Below, piece by piece: positions 1 to 4,972 of a stretch of DNA of 5,780 nt. Under the pieces are notes generated by a model. That model searched no databases and was not told the DNA's origin. It worked only from the letters and a program-made list of their open reading frames with translations. The DNA comes from Actinomycetota bacterium. GTDB taxonomy: Bacteria > Actinomycetota > Actinomycetes > Nanopelagicales > Nanopelagicaceae. The DNA lies in assembly GCA_027730465.1 (NCBI GenBank), contig JAQCGQ010000049.1, forward strand, positions 1-5,780. Direction: 5' to 3'. A program made the translations under genes and the position numbers. Numbering within the stretch: position 1 is the first letter of the stretch; each line of letters starts with the position of its first letter.

Positions 1-925
1 CTCCAAATATGGCCCTAAGTAATTCGGTACGACCAGATCCAACTAAGCCTGCAAGTCCCAGAACTTCACCGGCTTTAACTGAAAATGTTATATCTTGAAG
101 CATCCCTGGAATACATAAATTTGCAATTGAGAGCCTCTCTTTGCTCAGTGTTGGGTCTCTTTTATCATTCGTAGAGTCTTGACGTATTTCCGATGCGACT
201 TCTCGCCCAATCATATTTCTGATCAGCAGCTTTAAGTTAATATCTTTAATGGCACTGTCGCTAACAAATTTTCCATCTTTATAAACTGTTACCCAGTCGC
301 ATAACTGAAAAATTTCTTCCATTCTATGTGTGACATAAATTATACCTATTCCTTTTTGCTTAAGTCTGCGTATAATTTTAAAAAGCTTATCGGTGTCAGA
401 AAGTGTGAGAGCTGAAGTTGCTTCATCAAATATTAATATCTTACTCTCCGCAGAAATGACTTTTGCAATTGTAATTAATTGTTTTTCTGCAATGGACAGA
501 TTAATTCCCAATTTATTGACACTGACATCAATACCAAGATCATCTAGTACTTGTTGCGCTTTATCACTCATTTTTTTAAAATCAATCTGAAAATTTCTTA
601 TTGGTTGTTTTCCAAGAAAAATATTTTCAGCGACAGTCATATATGGTTGTACTGCAATTTCTTGCGGAACATAAGCAATACCATTCTTTTGGGCTTCAAA
701 AGGATTTTTAATTGAAATAACCTTATTATCGATTTTAAGGATTCCGCTATCAGGTTGATAAACACCACACAATATTTTGATTAGTGTAGATTTACCGGCA
801 CCATTAGCGCCCATAAGGGCATGTATCTGCCCTCTGTGTAGTTCAAATTTTGCATTATCTAAAGCTTGTATTCCAGAAAAACTCTTAGAGATGTTCACCA
901 TTTCTAATAGTTTTTCGTCGGTCAT
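1..925 (-). CDS. Sugar ABC transporter ATP-binding protein (RbsA/MglA-like), 5' part only
   Basis: Cytoplasmic ATPase of a carbohydrate uptake (CUT2) ABC transporter, which powers import of a sugar together with a permease and a periplasmic-type binding protein. The gene runs off the left edge; 308 residues are visible and the family is about 500 long. Seen in the first nucleotide-binding domain: Walker A GANGAGKST (residues 39-47), Q-loop Gln88 in VPQE, signature LSIAEKQ (143-149; the usual LSxGxxQ has lost its Gly), Walker B ILIFDEATSAL (163-173) and H-loop His200 in VTHRMEE. The second domain begins near residue 270 and shows the degenerate Walker A GLVGSGRTE (293-301) typical of RbsA/MglA/XylG proteins. 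The ATG at 925 follows AGGAG (931-935) by five bases. The sugar cannot be told from the sequence. The gene is divergent from a GntR/FadR-type regulator, which probably controls it. Confidence 0.93.
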   Translation of the reverse strand, partial: MTDEKLLEMVNISKSFSGIQALDNAKFELHRGQIHALMGANGAGKSTLIKILCGVYQPDSGILKIDNKVISIKNPFEAQKNGIAYVPQEIAVQPYMTVAENIFLGKQPIRNFQIDFKKMSDKAQQVLDDLGIDVSVNKLGINLSIAEKQLITIAKVISAESKILIFDEATSALTLSDTDKLFKIIRRLKQKGIGIIYVTHRMEEIFQLCDWVTVYKDGKFVSDSAIKDINLKLLIRNMIGREVASEIRQDSTNDKRDPTLSKERLSIANLCIPGMLQDITFSVKAGEVLGLAGLVGSGRTELLRAIFG

Positions 926-999
926 TTACTCTCCTTAGATTCTGGATTACTTTTCCAATATACACTTTTTGGTGAATGTTTGCGTTTTGCTTTTTTCAT
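922..999 (-). CDS. Possible 25-codon leader ORF coupled to the ABC ATPase gene
   Basis: A short frame starts at ATG 999-997 with GAGGA six bases upstream. It encodes a Lys/Ser-rich peptide beginning MKKAKRKHSPK. Its TGA stop overlaps the ATPase start as ATGA (925-922), the classic arrangement for translational coupling. The TATAAT box at 1010-1015 would place a transcript start only a few bases before this ATG, so the peptide could be read from a nearly leaderless message. I recognise no family. The frame stays open upstream to 1113, but that part is antisense to the regulator start and is probably chance. It may be a real leader peptide or merely the ATPase 5' untranslated region. Confidence 0.25.
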   Translation of the reverse strand: MKKAKRKHSPKSVYWKSNPESKESK

Positions 1000-1009
1000 A
1001 GTTTCCTCA

Positions 1010-1015
1010 ATTATA
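1010..1015 (-). promoter_or_regulatory. Consensus -10 box for the ABC transporter operon
   Basis: The minus strand reads TATAAT here, an exact match to the sigma-70/SigA-type -10 consensus, 85 bases upstream of the ATPase ATG. No convincing -35 box lies 16-18 bases further upstream, as is common in Actinobacteria. Transcription would begin near 1003-1004, between the box and the short leader ORF. Confidence 0.45.
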
Positions 1016-1050
1016 TGACAAGTTTTACTGAATTTACGCTCATGTATCTG

Positions 1051-1109
1051 TTCTCCTAGCCAAAAACACAAGTCCCGTATATTCTTGTTTACACACAACA
1101 CTAGGAGAA
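1051..1109. promoter_or_regulatory. 9-bp inverted repeat between divergent transporter and regulator genes; candidate operator
   Basis: TTCTCCTAG (1051-1059) and its exact complement CTAGGAGAA (1101-1109) flank 41 bases. A smaller inverted pair ACAAG (1068-1072) / CTTGT (1084-1088) lies nearly concentric inside. The arms sit between a divergent GntR/FadR-type regulator and a transporter gene, where such regulators usually bind. Each arm also contains an AGGAG ribosome-binding sequence on one strand, so part of the symmetry could reflect that. The operator role is inference. Confidence 0.35.
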
Positions 1110-1855
1110 ACAAAATAAGCCCTGAAGAGCTTGTCGAAGAAATCTATCGTTGCTTTATTATTGGCAACAGCGCAGGCAGTTCGTTGCCATCTGAGCACAT
1201 GTTATCTGAGTACTTCGGTGTAAGTAGGCTAAAAATCCGTGAAGCTCTGAAAATTCTTATTGGCAAATCACTAATTACATCCAGTAAGGGGCGTCGATCT
1301 CAAATAGCAAGCGAACACAGTGGTCTTTTAGACTACATAGTTACTGCGGATGCTGCCTCTAATTCTAATTGGTACTCAAATTTGTGCCATGTTCGAGCGG
1401 CGTTAGAGTCGGAAGCAGCAGGCTTGGCGGCATCGGATTACAAAGATATTGATCTTAGCTATGCGAAAGAATCATTATTACAGATGAAGGTTTGCGCAGA
1501 AGAGATAGAGTTTTCTCGGACGCAAAATATTGATTTTTCAGATTTGGTTACTAAATATAATAAAGCCGACCTGAATTTTCATACAACCATTGTGGATTCG
1601 TGTCATAACAGCACTATCTCTCTTTTTTACTCATCTTTGTCGAATTTGATGCAGCATAGTTTTGAGTTGACTCAAAATGTGATTCTAAATCCCACTAAAA
1701 ACTTTTGTACAAATTACGAATTACACAGTCAAATATTCGAAAATATCAAGCTTGGATACTCTAGTCGTGCAAAAAAAATTATTCGTAACCATATGAATAA
1801 AGTCAATCATGAGCTTAAGATAGCGGTTGCTGCTAATTCAAAAACTAATGACTAA
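1085..1855 (+). CDS. GntR-family transcriptional regulator, FadR/FCD subfamily
   Basis: DNA-binding regulator, probably of the divergent sugar transporter operon, responding to a small metabolite. The N-terminal winged helix-turn-helix spans residues about 14-80, with the hallmark LPSEHMLSEYFGVSRLKIRE (34-53). An all-helical FCD ligand domain follows (about 95-245). The residues expected to hold the metal ion in FCD domains are all present: Asp162 and His166 (ADLNFH), His214 (ELHSQIFENI) and His236 (RNHM). The length of 256 is slightly above the usual 220-240. The start is uncertain. The only normal start codon is TTG 1085, which has no ribosome-binding site. A good AGGAG (1103-1107) lies inside the frame, seven bases before an ATA codon (1115) that would give a protein ten residues shorter, beginning ISPEELVEEIY. 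The effector is unknown. Confidence 0.9.
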   Translation: MFTHNTRRNKISPEELVEEIYRCFIIGNSAGSSLPSEHMLSEYFGVSRLKIREALKILIGKSLITSSKGRRSQIASEHSGLLDYIVTADAASNSNWYSNLCHVRAALESEAAGLAASDYKDIDLSYAKESLLQMKVCAEEIEFSRTQNIDFSDLVTKYNKADLNFHTTIVDSCHNSTISLFYSSLSNLMQHSFELTQNVILNPTKNFCTNYELHSQIFENIKLGYSSRAKKIIRNHMNKVNHELKIAVAANSKTND

Positions 1856-1856
1856 T

Positions 1857-1943
1857 CTATTTTTGTGGATCTAATGTAATTTTTCCCATGGTTTTTCTAG
1901 CAAGAATTTCTCTATGCGCGTCCGCAACATTAGTCATAAAAAA
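1857..1943 (-). pseudogene. C-terminal remnant of a zinc-type quinone oxidoreductase / alcohol dehydrogenase
   Basis: Read on the minus strand, this stretch gives about 28 residues ending in a stop (TAG at 1859-1857) and containing NVADAHREILARKTMGKITL. That closely resembles the C-terminal end of MDR-superfamily NADPH:quinone oxidoreductases, which usually reads like AxAHRxLExRKTxGKxVL. Nothing of the Rossmann or catalytic domain is present: upstream of about 1943 the sequence changes into a LepA fragment on the other strand. It abuts the regulator stop with a single base between. The fragment cannot be functional. Recognition is by motif only; no search was possible. Confidence 0.6.
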
Positions 1944-1948
1944 ACTTT

Positions 1949-2161
1949 TGCCAACAACGAAGAGGTGTGCAAAAGGGAATGGATTATCTATCTGAGGATC
2001 GAATTGAAATTCGATACACCTTGCCGCTTACAGAAATTGTCTTTGATTTCTTTGATCAACTTAAATCAATGACTCGTGGCTATGCCTCACTTGATTATGA
2101 ACCAATTGGCGAAGAGCCTGGTGATCTGGTCAAAGTTGATATCTTGTTGCAAGGCGAAAAA
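1949..2161 (+). pseudogene. lepA: Internal fragment of elongation factor 4 (LepA)
   Basis: About 71 residues from CQQRRG through [38 protein letters not shown] and [13 protein letters not shown]. This is the well-conserved stretch in the C-terminal half of LepA/EF-4, a ribosome-associated GTPase of about 600 residues. The GTPase domain and the C-terminal domain are both missing. The match begins abruptly at the TGC codon (1949), just inside the neighbouring oxidoreductase fragment on the opposite strand, and stops after GEK, where LepA should continue with a VDAFSAIVH-like segment. The frame opens after a stop at 1937-1939; a GTG at 1967 with GAAGAGG upstream could serve as a start, so a short peptide might be made, but not a working factor. 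A complete lepA is expected elsewhere in the genome. Confidence 0.85.
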
Positions 2162-2257
2162 GGTAAGCATTCAAATAAGATACTTAAAGCAGCCGAGAGA
2201 GCCAAGTCAAAGAAATTAGGCTTATGGAGAAAGTGTCCTAAACTGAGATACAAGTGA
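2162..2257 (+). pseudogene. C-terminal remnant of a thermonuclease (SNase)-like protein fused in frame to the LepA fragment
   Basis: After the LepA-like GEK the same open frame continues for 31 residues containing [19 protein letters not shown] and RKCPKL, then TGA. This resembles the last helix of staphylococcal-nuclease-like domains, typically L.AE..AK..K.GLW..C. The catalytic Arg/Glu region and the beta barrel are absent. Because the junction keeps the frame, the combined ORF (GTG 1967 to 2257, 96 codons) could be mistaken for one hypothetical gene. The last few residues lie opposite the end of the collagen-like frame, so the right-hand border of the fragment is uncertain. Confidence 0.5.
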
Positions 2258-2905
2258 AGATAATTTCCCATAAACAGTTATCGAGAAAAAATATTTTTTA
2301 CCTGCAACCAGAGTTCCAAAACCTGTTGATTCTGCTCCACCACCGATTGTTCCTGATTCCATTGCCCATTGAGTAATATTTGTGAATTGAATGGCGCTTG
2401 CACCACTTGCCCCCGCAGCCCCAGTTGCACCTGTCGCACCCGCGGCCCCGGTTGCACCTGCAAGACCAGTTGCACCTGTTGGTCCTTCTGCACCTGTCGC
2501 ACCGGCTGGCCCAGTTGAACCTGCAAGACCAGTTGCACCGGCTAGACCTTGCGAACCTGCTGATCCAGTTGCACCAGCACTACCTGCAGTTGCGTTTGCA
2601 CTTGAACCATTTTTTCCATCAACTCCTGATGGGCCAACTGGGCCTGTTGTTCCCTTTAATGAAATTGGTATTGGCCAAAGATTATTTTTCTTTGGCCCAT
2701 AAAAATTCATTGACTTGATATCAATATAAAAATCACCATTAAGGCCAAGTTTTACTGCTGGCACACCAATACCACTTAAAATTGTGTTAGTCACAGCTTT
2801 ACCTGTTCGACCAGCAGCTTCAACGCTTGTGGGTGAAATAAGTATTGTGATTAATAAAATTAATAGGATCTTGATAACTCTGGTATTTAGATTTGAAATT
2901 GCCAT
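2222..2905 (-). CDS. Collagen-like (Gly-X-Y repeat) exported protein, probably C-terminally truncated
   Basis: Predicted 227-residue exported protein. The signal peptide (1-30) has an Arg/Lys start, a long Leu/Ile core and a cleavage site near VEA-AG. A short N-domain (31-83) follows, with [12 protein letters not shown]. About 27 Gly-X-Y triplets then run from residue 85 to 170, interrupted near 103-107 (ANATA) and rich in GAT, GLA and GPA. The tail contains [13 protein letters not shown] and [16 protein letters not shown]. Bacterial collagen-like repeats form triple-helical surface stalks; no LPXTG anchor is visible. I chose ATG 2905 because GGAG lies seven bases before it and the signal peptide starts there; a GTG at 3007 would add 34 residues that do not look like protein. 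The last residues run antisense to the SNase-like fragment, and the tail seems to stop in the middle of a beta-rich domain, so the 3' end is probably lost. Confidence 0.75.
   Translation of the reverse strand: MAISNLNTRVIKILLILLITILISPTSVEAAGRTGKAVTNTILSGIGVPAVKLGLNGDFYIDIKSMNFYGPKKNNLWPIPISLKGTTGPVGPSGVDGKNGSSANATAGSAGATGSAGSQGLAGATGLAGSTGPAGATGAEGPTGATGLAGATGAAGATGATGAAGASGASAIQFTNITQWAMESGTIGGGAESTGFGTLVAGKKYFFSITVYGKLSSLVSQFRTLSP
2396..2653 (-). repeat. Gly-X-Y collagen-like repeat region
   Basis: Imperfect 9-base units encode glycine at every third residue, in two blocks of about 6 and 21 triplets. On the plus strand this appears as recurring TGCAAGACCAGTTGCACC-type units (for example near 2458 and 2519). 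Such repeats vary in number between strains by slippage or recombination. They also create long open frames on the opposite strand, which are not genes. Confidence 0.85.
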
Positions 2906-2920
2906 TTCTTTACTCCATTT

Positions 2921-2932
2921 CCCCACGTGGGG
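2921..2932. promoter_or_regulatory. Perfect 12-bp palindrome CCCCACGTGGGG just upstream of the collagen-like gene
   Basis: A GC-rich perfect palindrome in AT-rich surroundings. It ends five bases before the ribosome-binding GGAG (2913-2916, minus strand) of the collagen-like gene. In the message it would form a short hairpin beside the ribosome-binding site; as DNA it could be an operator. Its function is unknown. Confidence 0.3.
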
Positions 2933-2980
2933 ATAGCTGGCAATACCTTTTGGCATGCTCGGAGTAATTTTGAATTCTCT

Positions 2981-2993
2981 ACGCAGCGTAGTT
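2981..2993. other. Short palindrome in the collagen-like gene leader
   Basis: Centred near 2985 is CTACGC-A-GCGTAG, a 6-bp inverted repeat around one base (approximately 2979-2991). It lies in the leader of the collagen-like gene, upstream of the 12-bp palindrome. It may be part of a folded leader RNA or a protein-binding site; nothing more can be said. Confidence 0.25.
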
Positions 2994-3018
2994 AAGTGGG
3001 GTAGCACTAGTAATTTTT

Positions 3019-3033
3019 AATACTCACAGTATT
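3019..3033. promoter_or_regulatory. Inverted repeat AATACT-CAC-AGTATT in the divergent spacer
   Basis: A 6-bp inverted repeat around CAC sits in the AT-rich part of the spacer between the two exported-protein genes. It is 114 bases upstream of the minus-strand ATG and 156 bases upstream of the plus-strand ATG. This is the most promoter-like (AT-rich) segment of the spacer, so the repeat could be an operator, but no clear -10/-35 pair could be fixed. Confidence 0.2.
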
Positions 3034-3047
3034 TTCTAAGTTTAAGA

Positions 3048-3105
3048 GCCAGTACTGAGATGATCAAGTTTTATACTTTGATCATCCAAAACTCTCAGCC
3101 CTGGC
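3048..3105 (+). ncRNA. Candidate structured leader: 58-base imperfect hairpin
   Basis: Nested complementary arms: GCCAG (3048-3052) with CTGGC (3101-3105); CTGAG (3055-3059) with CTCAG (3094-3098); ATGATCAA (3060-3067) with TTGATCAT (3078-3085) around a 10-base loop. An eight-base bulge (3086-3093) separates the inner and middle stems on the 3' side. The structure lies 84 bases upstream of the secreted-protein ATG and would be in its leader if transcription starts around 3030-3045. On the other strand it would lie in the collagen-like gene leader. I could not match it to a known riboswitch. It could also be a DNA-level operator. Confidence 0.35.
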
Positions 3106-3115
3106 AAAGGTGTTT

Positions 3116-3171
3116 TAGATTACTACCTCAGGTAGTAGTAGTTATCTACTCGCATCAGGTACTGAGGTACT
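3116..3171 (+). promoter_or_regulatory. Palindrome plus AGGTA(G/C)T repeats upstream of the secreted-protein gene
   Basis: TACTACCT-C-AGGTAGTA (3121-3137) is an 8-bp palindrome around one base, inside a wider TAGAT (3116-3120) / ATCTA (3144-3148) pair. Downstream AGGTACT occurs twice (3157-3163 and 3165-3171) with an 8-base period; the two arms of the palindrome have the same 8-base offset. GTACTGAG also occurs both at 3052-3059 and at 3159-3166. The pattern fits a cluster of regulator half-sites or a folded leader RNA; which one cannot be decided here. Confidence 0.3.
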
Positions 3172-3188
3172 TGAAGAAATGGAGAGCA

Positions 3189-3746
3189 ATGAATAAGAAG
3201 TTACTTGCAGTGATCACTTCAACTGCGATTGTGTTATCAGTTTCATCTACTTCAACAGCTTTTGCCGACAACAACAGGGGCGAGAAGAGAATATCCTCGA
3301 TGCTCTCAGGATTAGTAAGTAATGGAACAATCACTCAATCACAAGCGGATGCAATAATTAAAGCTGCTGAAGCTATGAAGGTTGCCTCTAAATCAATTAG
3401 AGATGCTAACCGCAGCGCACTTGATTCAGTCATTACCTCAACCCTAGGTATTTCACTTGAGACTGTAGTTTCTCGCCTTAAAGCAGGAGAGACACTTTCG
3501 ACCATTGCTGGTGAAAAAAAATCAGCATTAATTACAGCTTTAGCTGCAGAAATAAATAAGCAAATTGATGCCGCGCTAGCTGCTGGAAAAATTACCGCTA
3601 ATCAAGCAACTGCTCAAAAGGCAAAGAGTGTTGATCGAGTGACTAACATGGTTAATAATGTTAAAGGATTTGGCAAAAAAGCTAACCGACCAGGTGTGCT
3701 ACCAAAGCCAACAAATGCCTCACCAACCTCATTTAAAACTGCTTAA
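3189..3746 (+). CDS. Secreted protein of unknown function
   Basis: Predicted 185-residue exported protein. The signal peptide spans residues 1-26 (MNKKLL start, hydrophobic core, AFA-DNN cleavage). The mature part is helical and charged. Two similar segments, SNGTITQSQADAII (44-57) and AAGKITANQATAQKA (131-145), bracket a central piece with LGISLETVVSRLKAGETLST (86-105). This arrangement resembles small actinobacterial secreted proteins with a 'GxITxxQA' theme, whose role I do not know. The tail (160-185) is Lys/Pro-rich with no wall-sorting motif. I chose ATG 3189 because GGAG lies at 3181-3184 and the signal peptide begins there; the frame is open back to 3060, but that extension is the structured spacer. 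The gene is divergent from the collagen-like gene, so the two exported proteins may be co-regulated. A strong terminator follows. Confidence 0.85.
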   Translation: MNKKLLAVITSTAIVLSVSSTSTAFADNNRGEKRISSMLSGLVSNGTITQSQADAIIKAAEAMKVASKSIRDANRSALDSVITSTLGISLETVVSRLKAGETLSTIAGEKKSALITALAAEINKQIDAALAAGKITANQATAQKAKSVDRVTNMVNNVKGFGKKANRPGVLPKPTNASPTSFKTA

Positions 3747-3791
3747 GTAGCGGAGTAAATCTTTTTATAACCTGTCTTCCTAGACACAACT

Positions 3792-3829
3792 CGCCTGACT
3801 TATGAAAATAGGTCAGGCGGTTTTGTTTT
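3792..3829 (+). terminator. Intrinsic terminator after the secreted-protein gene
   Basis: CGCCTGAC (3792-3799) pairs perfectly with GTCAGGCG (3812-3819) around a 12-base loop and is followed by GTTTTGTTTT. This is a classic Rho-independent terminator. It ends only 16 bases before the rpiB start. Confidence 0.85.
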
Positions 3830-3845
3830 CTGCCAAACTAAGCAT

Positions 3846-4301
3846 ATGAAAATCCATATTGGAAGTGATCACGCAGGTCTTGAATTTAAAGCAATAATTA
3901 TTGCCCACCTAAAAAAGAGTGGTCATGATGTGACTGATCACGGTCCACATCAATTTGATAGCCAAGATGATTACCCTGTTTTTTGTATTCCAACCGCGCA
4001 AGCAACAGCTAGTGATCCATTATCTTTTGGAATTGTTTTAGGTGGCTCTGGCAATGGTGAGCAGATAGCAGCTAATAAAGTTAAAGGCGTAAGAGCAGCG
4101 CTAGTTTGGTCACTTGAGACAGCAAAACTTGCCCGCCAGCACAATAATGCAAATGTAATTTCTATCGGTGGGCGTATGCATGATCAAGCATTTTGCCTGG
4201 AGCTAGTAGATACATTTCTAGCAACACCTTTTAGCGCAGATGAGCGCCATGTTAGAAGAATTACTCAGATATCAAATTATGAAAATAAGGGCAGTATTTA
4301 G
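3846..4301 (+). CDS. rpiB: Ribose-5-phosphate isomerase B
   Basis: Cytoplasmic enzyme interconverting ribulose 5-phosphate and ribose 5-phosphate in the non-oxidative pentose phosphate pathway. The 151 residues match the usual RpiB/LacA-family length. Seen: SDHAG (7-11) at the phosphate/substrate site, the loop GGSGNGEQIAANK (66-78), the HNN motif (99-101) and GGRMH (108-112). The loop has Ser68 and Glu72, as in the mycobacterial enzyme where a Glu is the catalytic base, rather than the Cys of E. coli RpiB. No clear ribosome-binding site precedes ATG 3846, and the gene begins 16 bases after a terminator, so it may be initiated from a leaderless or very short-leader message. Its last four bases overlap the end of trmB, which runs the opposite way. 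The closeness to pepN is a known actinobacterial arrangement. Confidence 0.96.
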   Translation: MKIHIGSDHAGLEFKAIIIAHLKKSGHDVTDHGPHQFDSQDDYPVFCIPTAQATASDPLSFGIVLGGSGNGEQIAANKVKGVRAALVWSLETAKLARQHNNANVISIGGRMHDQAFCLELVDTFLATPFSADERHVRRITQISNYENKGSI

Positions 4302-4954
4302 TTTTTTACATATCTAAAATCAGTGACTGTATGACCCTTTTTTAAACCTTGTCCTTCAAACTTTGAAAGTACTCGCCATCTAGGCCTATTAACTACTCCA
4401 CCAGTAAATGATGTGTTGGCATCAAAGCGGGTTTTAATCCAATTGGCATAGGGTTGCCAATCAGTTGCAAAATGAATGAAGCCATTTGGTTTTAACTTCC
4501 TGGCAACTAATTCAACAAATTCAGTTTGCACAATCCGCTTTTTATGTTGGCGATTTTTTGGCCAAGGATCAGGAAATAGCAGATGAATACCATCTATTGA
4601 GTTATCAGCAATAAAGTTTGCTAGTAGGTAGGTGGCATCTTCTCTAATTAACTTAATATTACTTAACTGCTTTTCAAGTATTAATAAGATAAGGGCTGCA
4701 AGTCCTGGTTGATGCATCTCAACTGCAACATAGGCAACCTCATCACTTGTTTGGGCAATTTCAGCAGTTGCCTCCCCCATGCCTGAGCCAATCTCTAAAA
4801 CAACCAATTTTTTATCAGGAAAGAGATCATTAAGATTTAATTCTTCATCAATTACTAAGCCATAGCTAGGCCAGTGCTGATTTATTGCCAAAGTTTGGGC
4901 GCGGGTCATCCGGTTGCCACGAAGTGAGTAACTTCGATTTGAAGGGCGCTGCAT
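4298..4954 (-). CDS. trmB: tRNA (guanine-N7)-methyltransferase
   Basis: Uses S-adenosylmethionine to form 7-methylguanosine at position 46 in the variable loop of tRNAs; acts in the cytoplasm. With the ATG at 4954 it has 218 residues, normal for TrmB. Seen: SAM-binding motif I EIGSGMGE (54-61), acidic VAVE (76-79), RED (104-106), the TrmB hallmark FPDPWPKNRQHKKR (127-140), TDW (164-166) and the C-terminal SKFEGQG (197-203). A TTG at 4972 would add six residues; neither start has a good ribosome-binding site, and ATG is preferred by codon. The stop overlaps the rpiB stop region by four bases (convergent), with no hairpin terminator between them. The gene is divergent from pepN, with a short AT-rich spacer. 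Confidence 0.94.
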   Translation of the reverse strand: MQRPSNRSYSLRGNRMTRAQTLAINQHWPSYGLVIDEELNLNDLFPDKKLVVLEIGSGMGEATAEIAQTSDEVAYVAVEMHQPGLAALILLILEKQLSNIKLIREDATYLLANFIADNSIDGIHLLFPDPWPKNRQHKKRIVQTEFVELVARKLKPNGFIHFATDWQPYANWIKTRFDANTSFTGGVVNRPRWRVLSKFEGQGLKKGHTVTDFRYVKN

Positions 4955-4972
4955 TTTTGGCTTAACCTGCAA

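Noticed and set aside
393..590. 65-codon plus-strand frame
   Set aside because: Antisense to the clearly coding ABC ATPase region (signature and Walker B); no recognisable protein.
1857..2257. Transposon or insertion sequence carrying the fragments
   Set aside because: No transposase frame and no terminal repeats longer than 9 bp were found.
2278..2538. Minus-strand Gln/Val-rich frame of 86 codons
   Set aside because: Out-of-frame shadow of the same collagen-like repeat.
2396..2653. CRISPR-like array
   Set aside because: The periodicity is 9 bases and is explained by Gly-X-Y codons; there are no spacers of uniform length.
2391..2718. Two plus-strand open frames of about 103-106 codons rich in Pro/Ala or Leu/His/Gln
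   Set aside because: They lie opposite the Gly-X-Y repeat; the repetitive composition of the collagen-like gene leaves other frames open. No ribosome-binding site or domain.
2906..3007. N-terminal extension of the collagen-like protein from GTG 3007
   Set aside because: The extension precedes a complete signal peptide and ribosome-binding site, and covers palindromic leader sequence.
2906..3105. TPP-riboswitch-like pieces on the minus strand (GGCTGAGAG and GGTATTGCCAGC)
   Set aside because: The pieces are about 150 bases apart and the remaining conserved TPP core is missing, and there is no thiamine gene nearby.
3060..3188. 43-codon N-terminal extension of the secreted protein from ATG 3060
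   Set aside because: It would bury the signal peptide, and its DNA is hairpins and repeats; ATG 3189 has its own GGAG.
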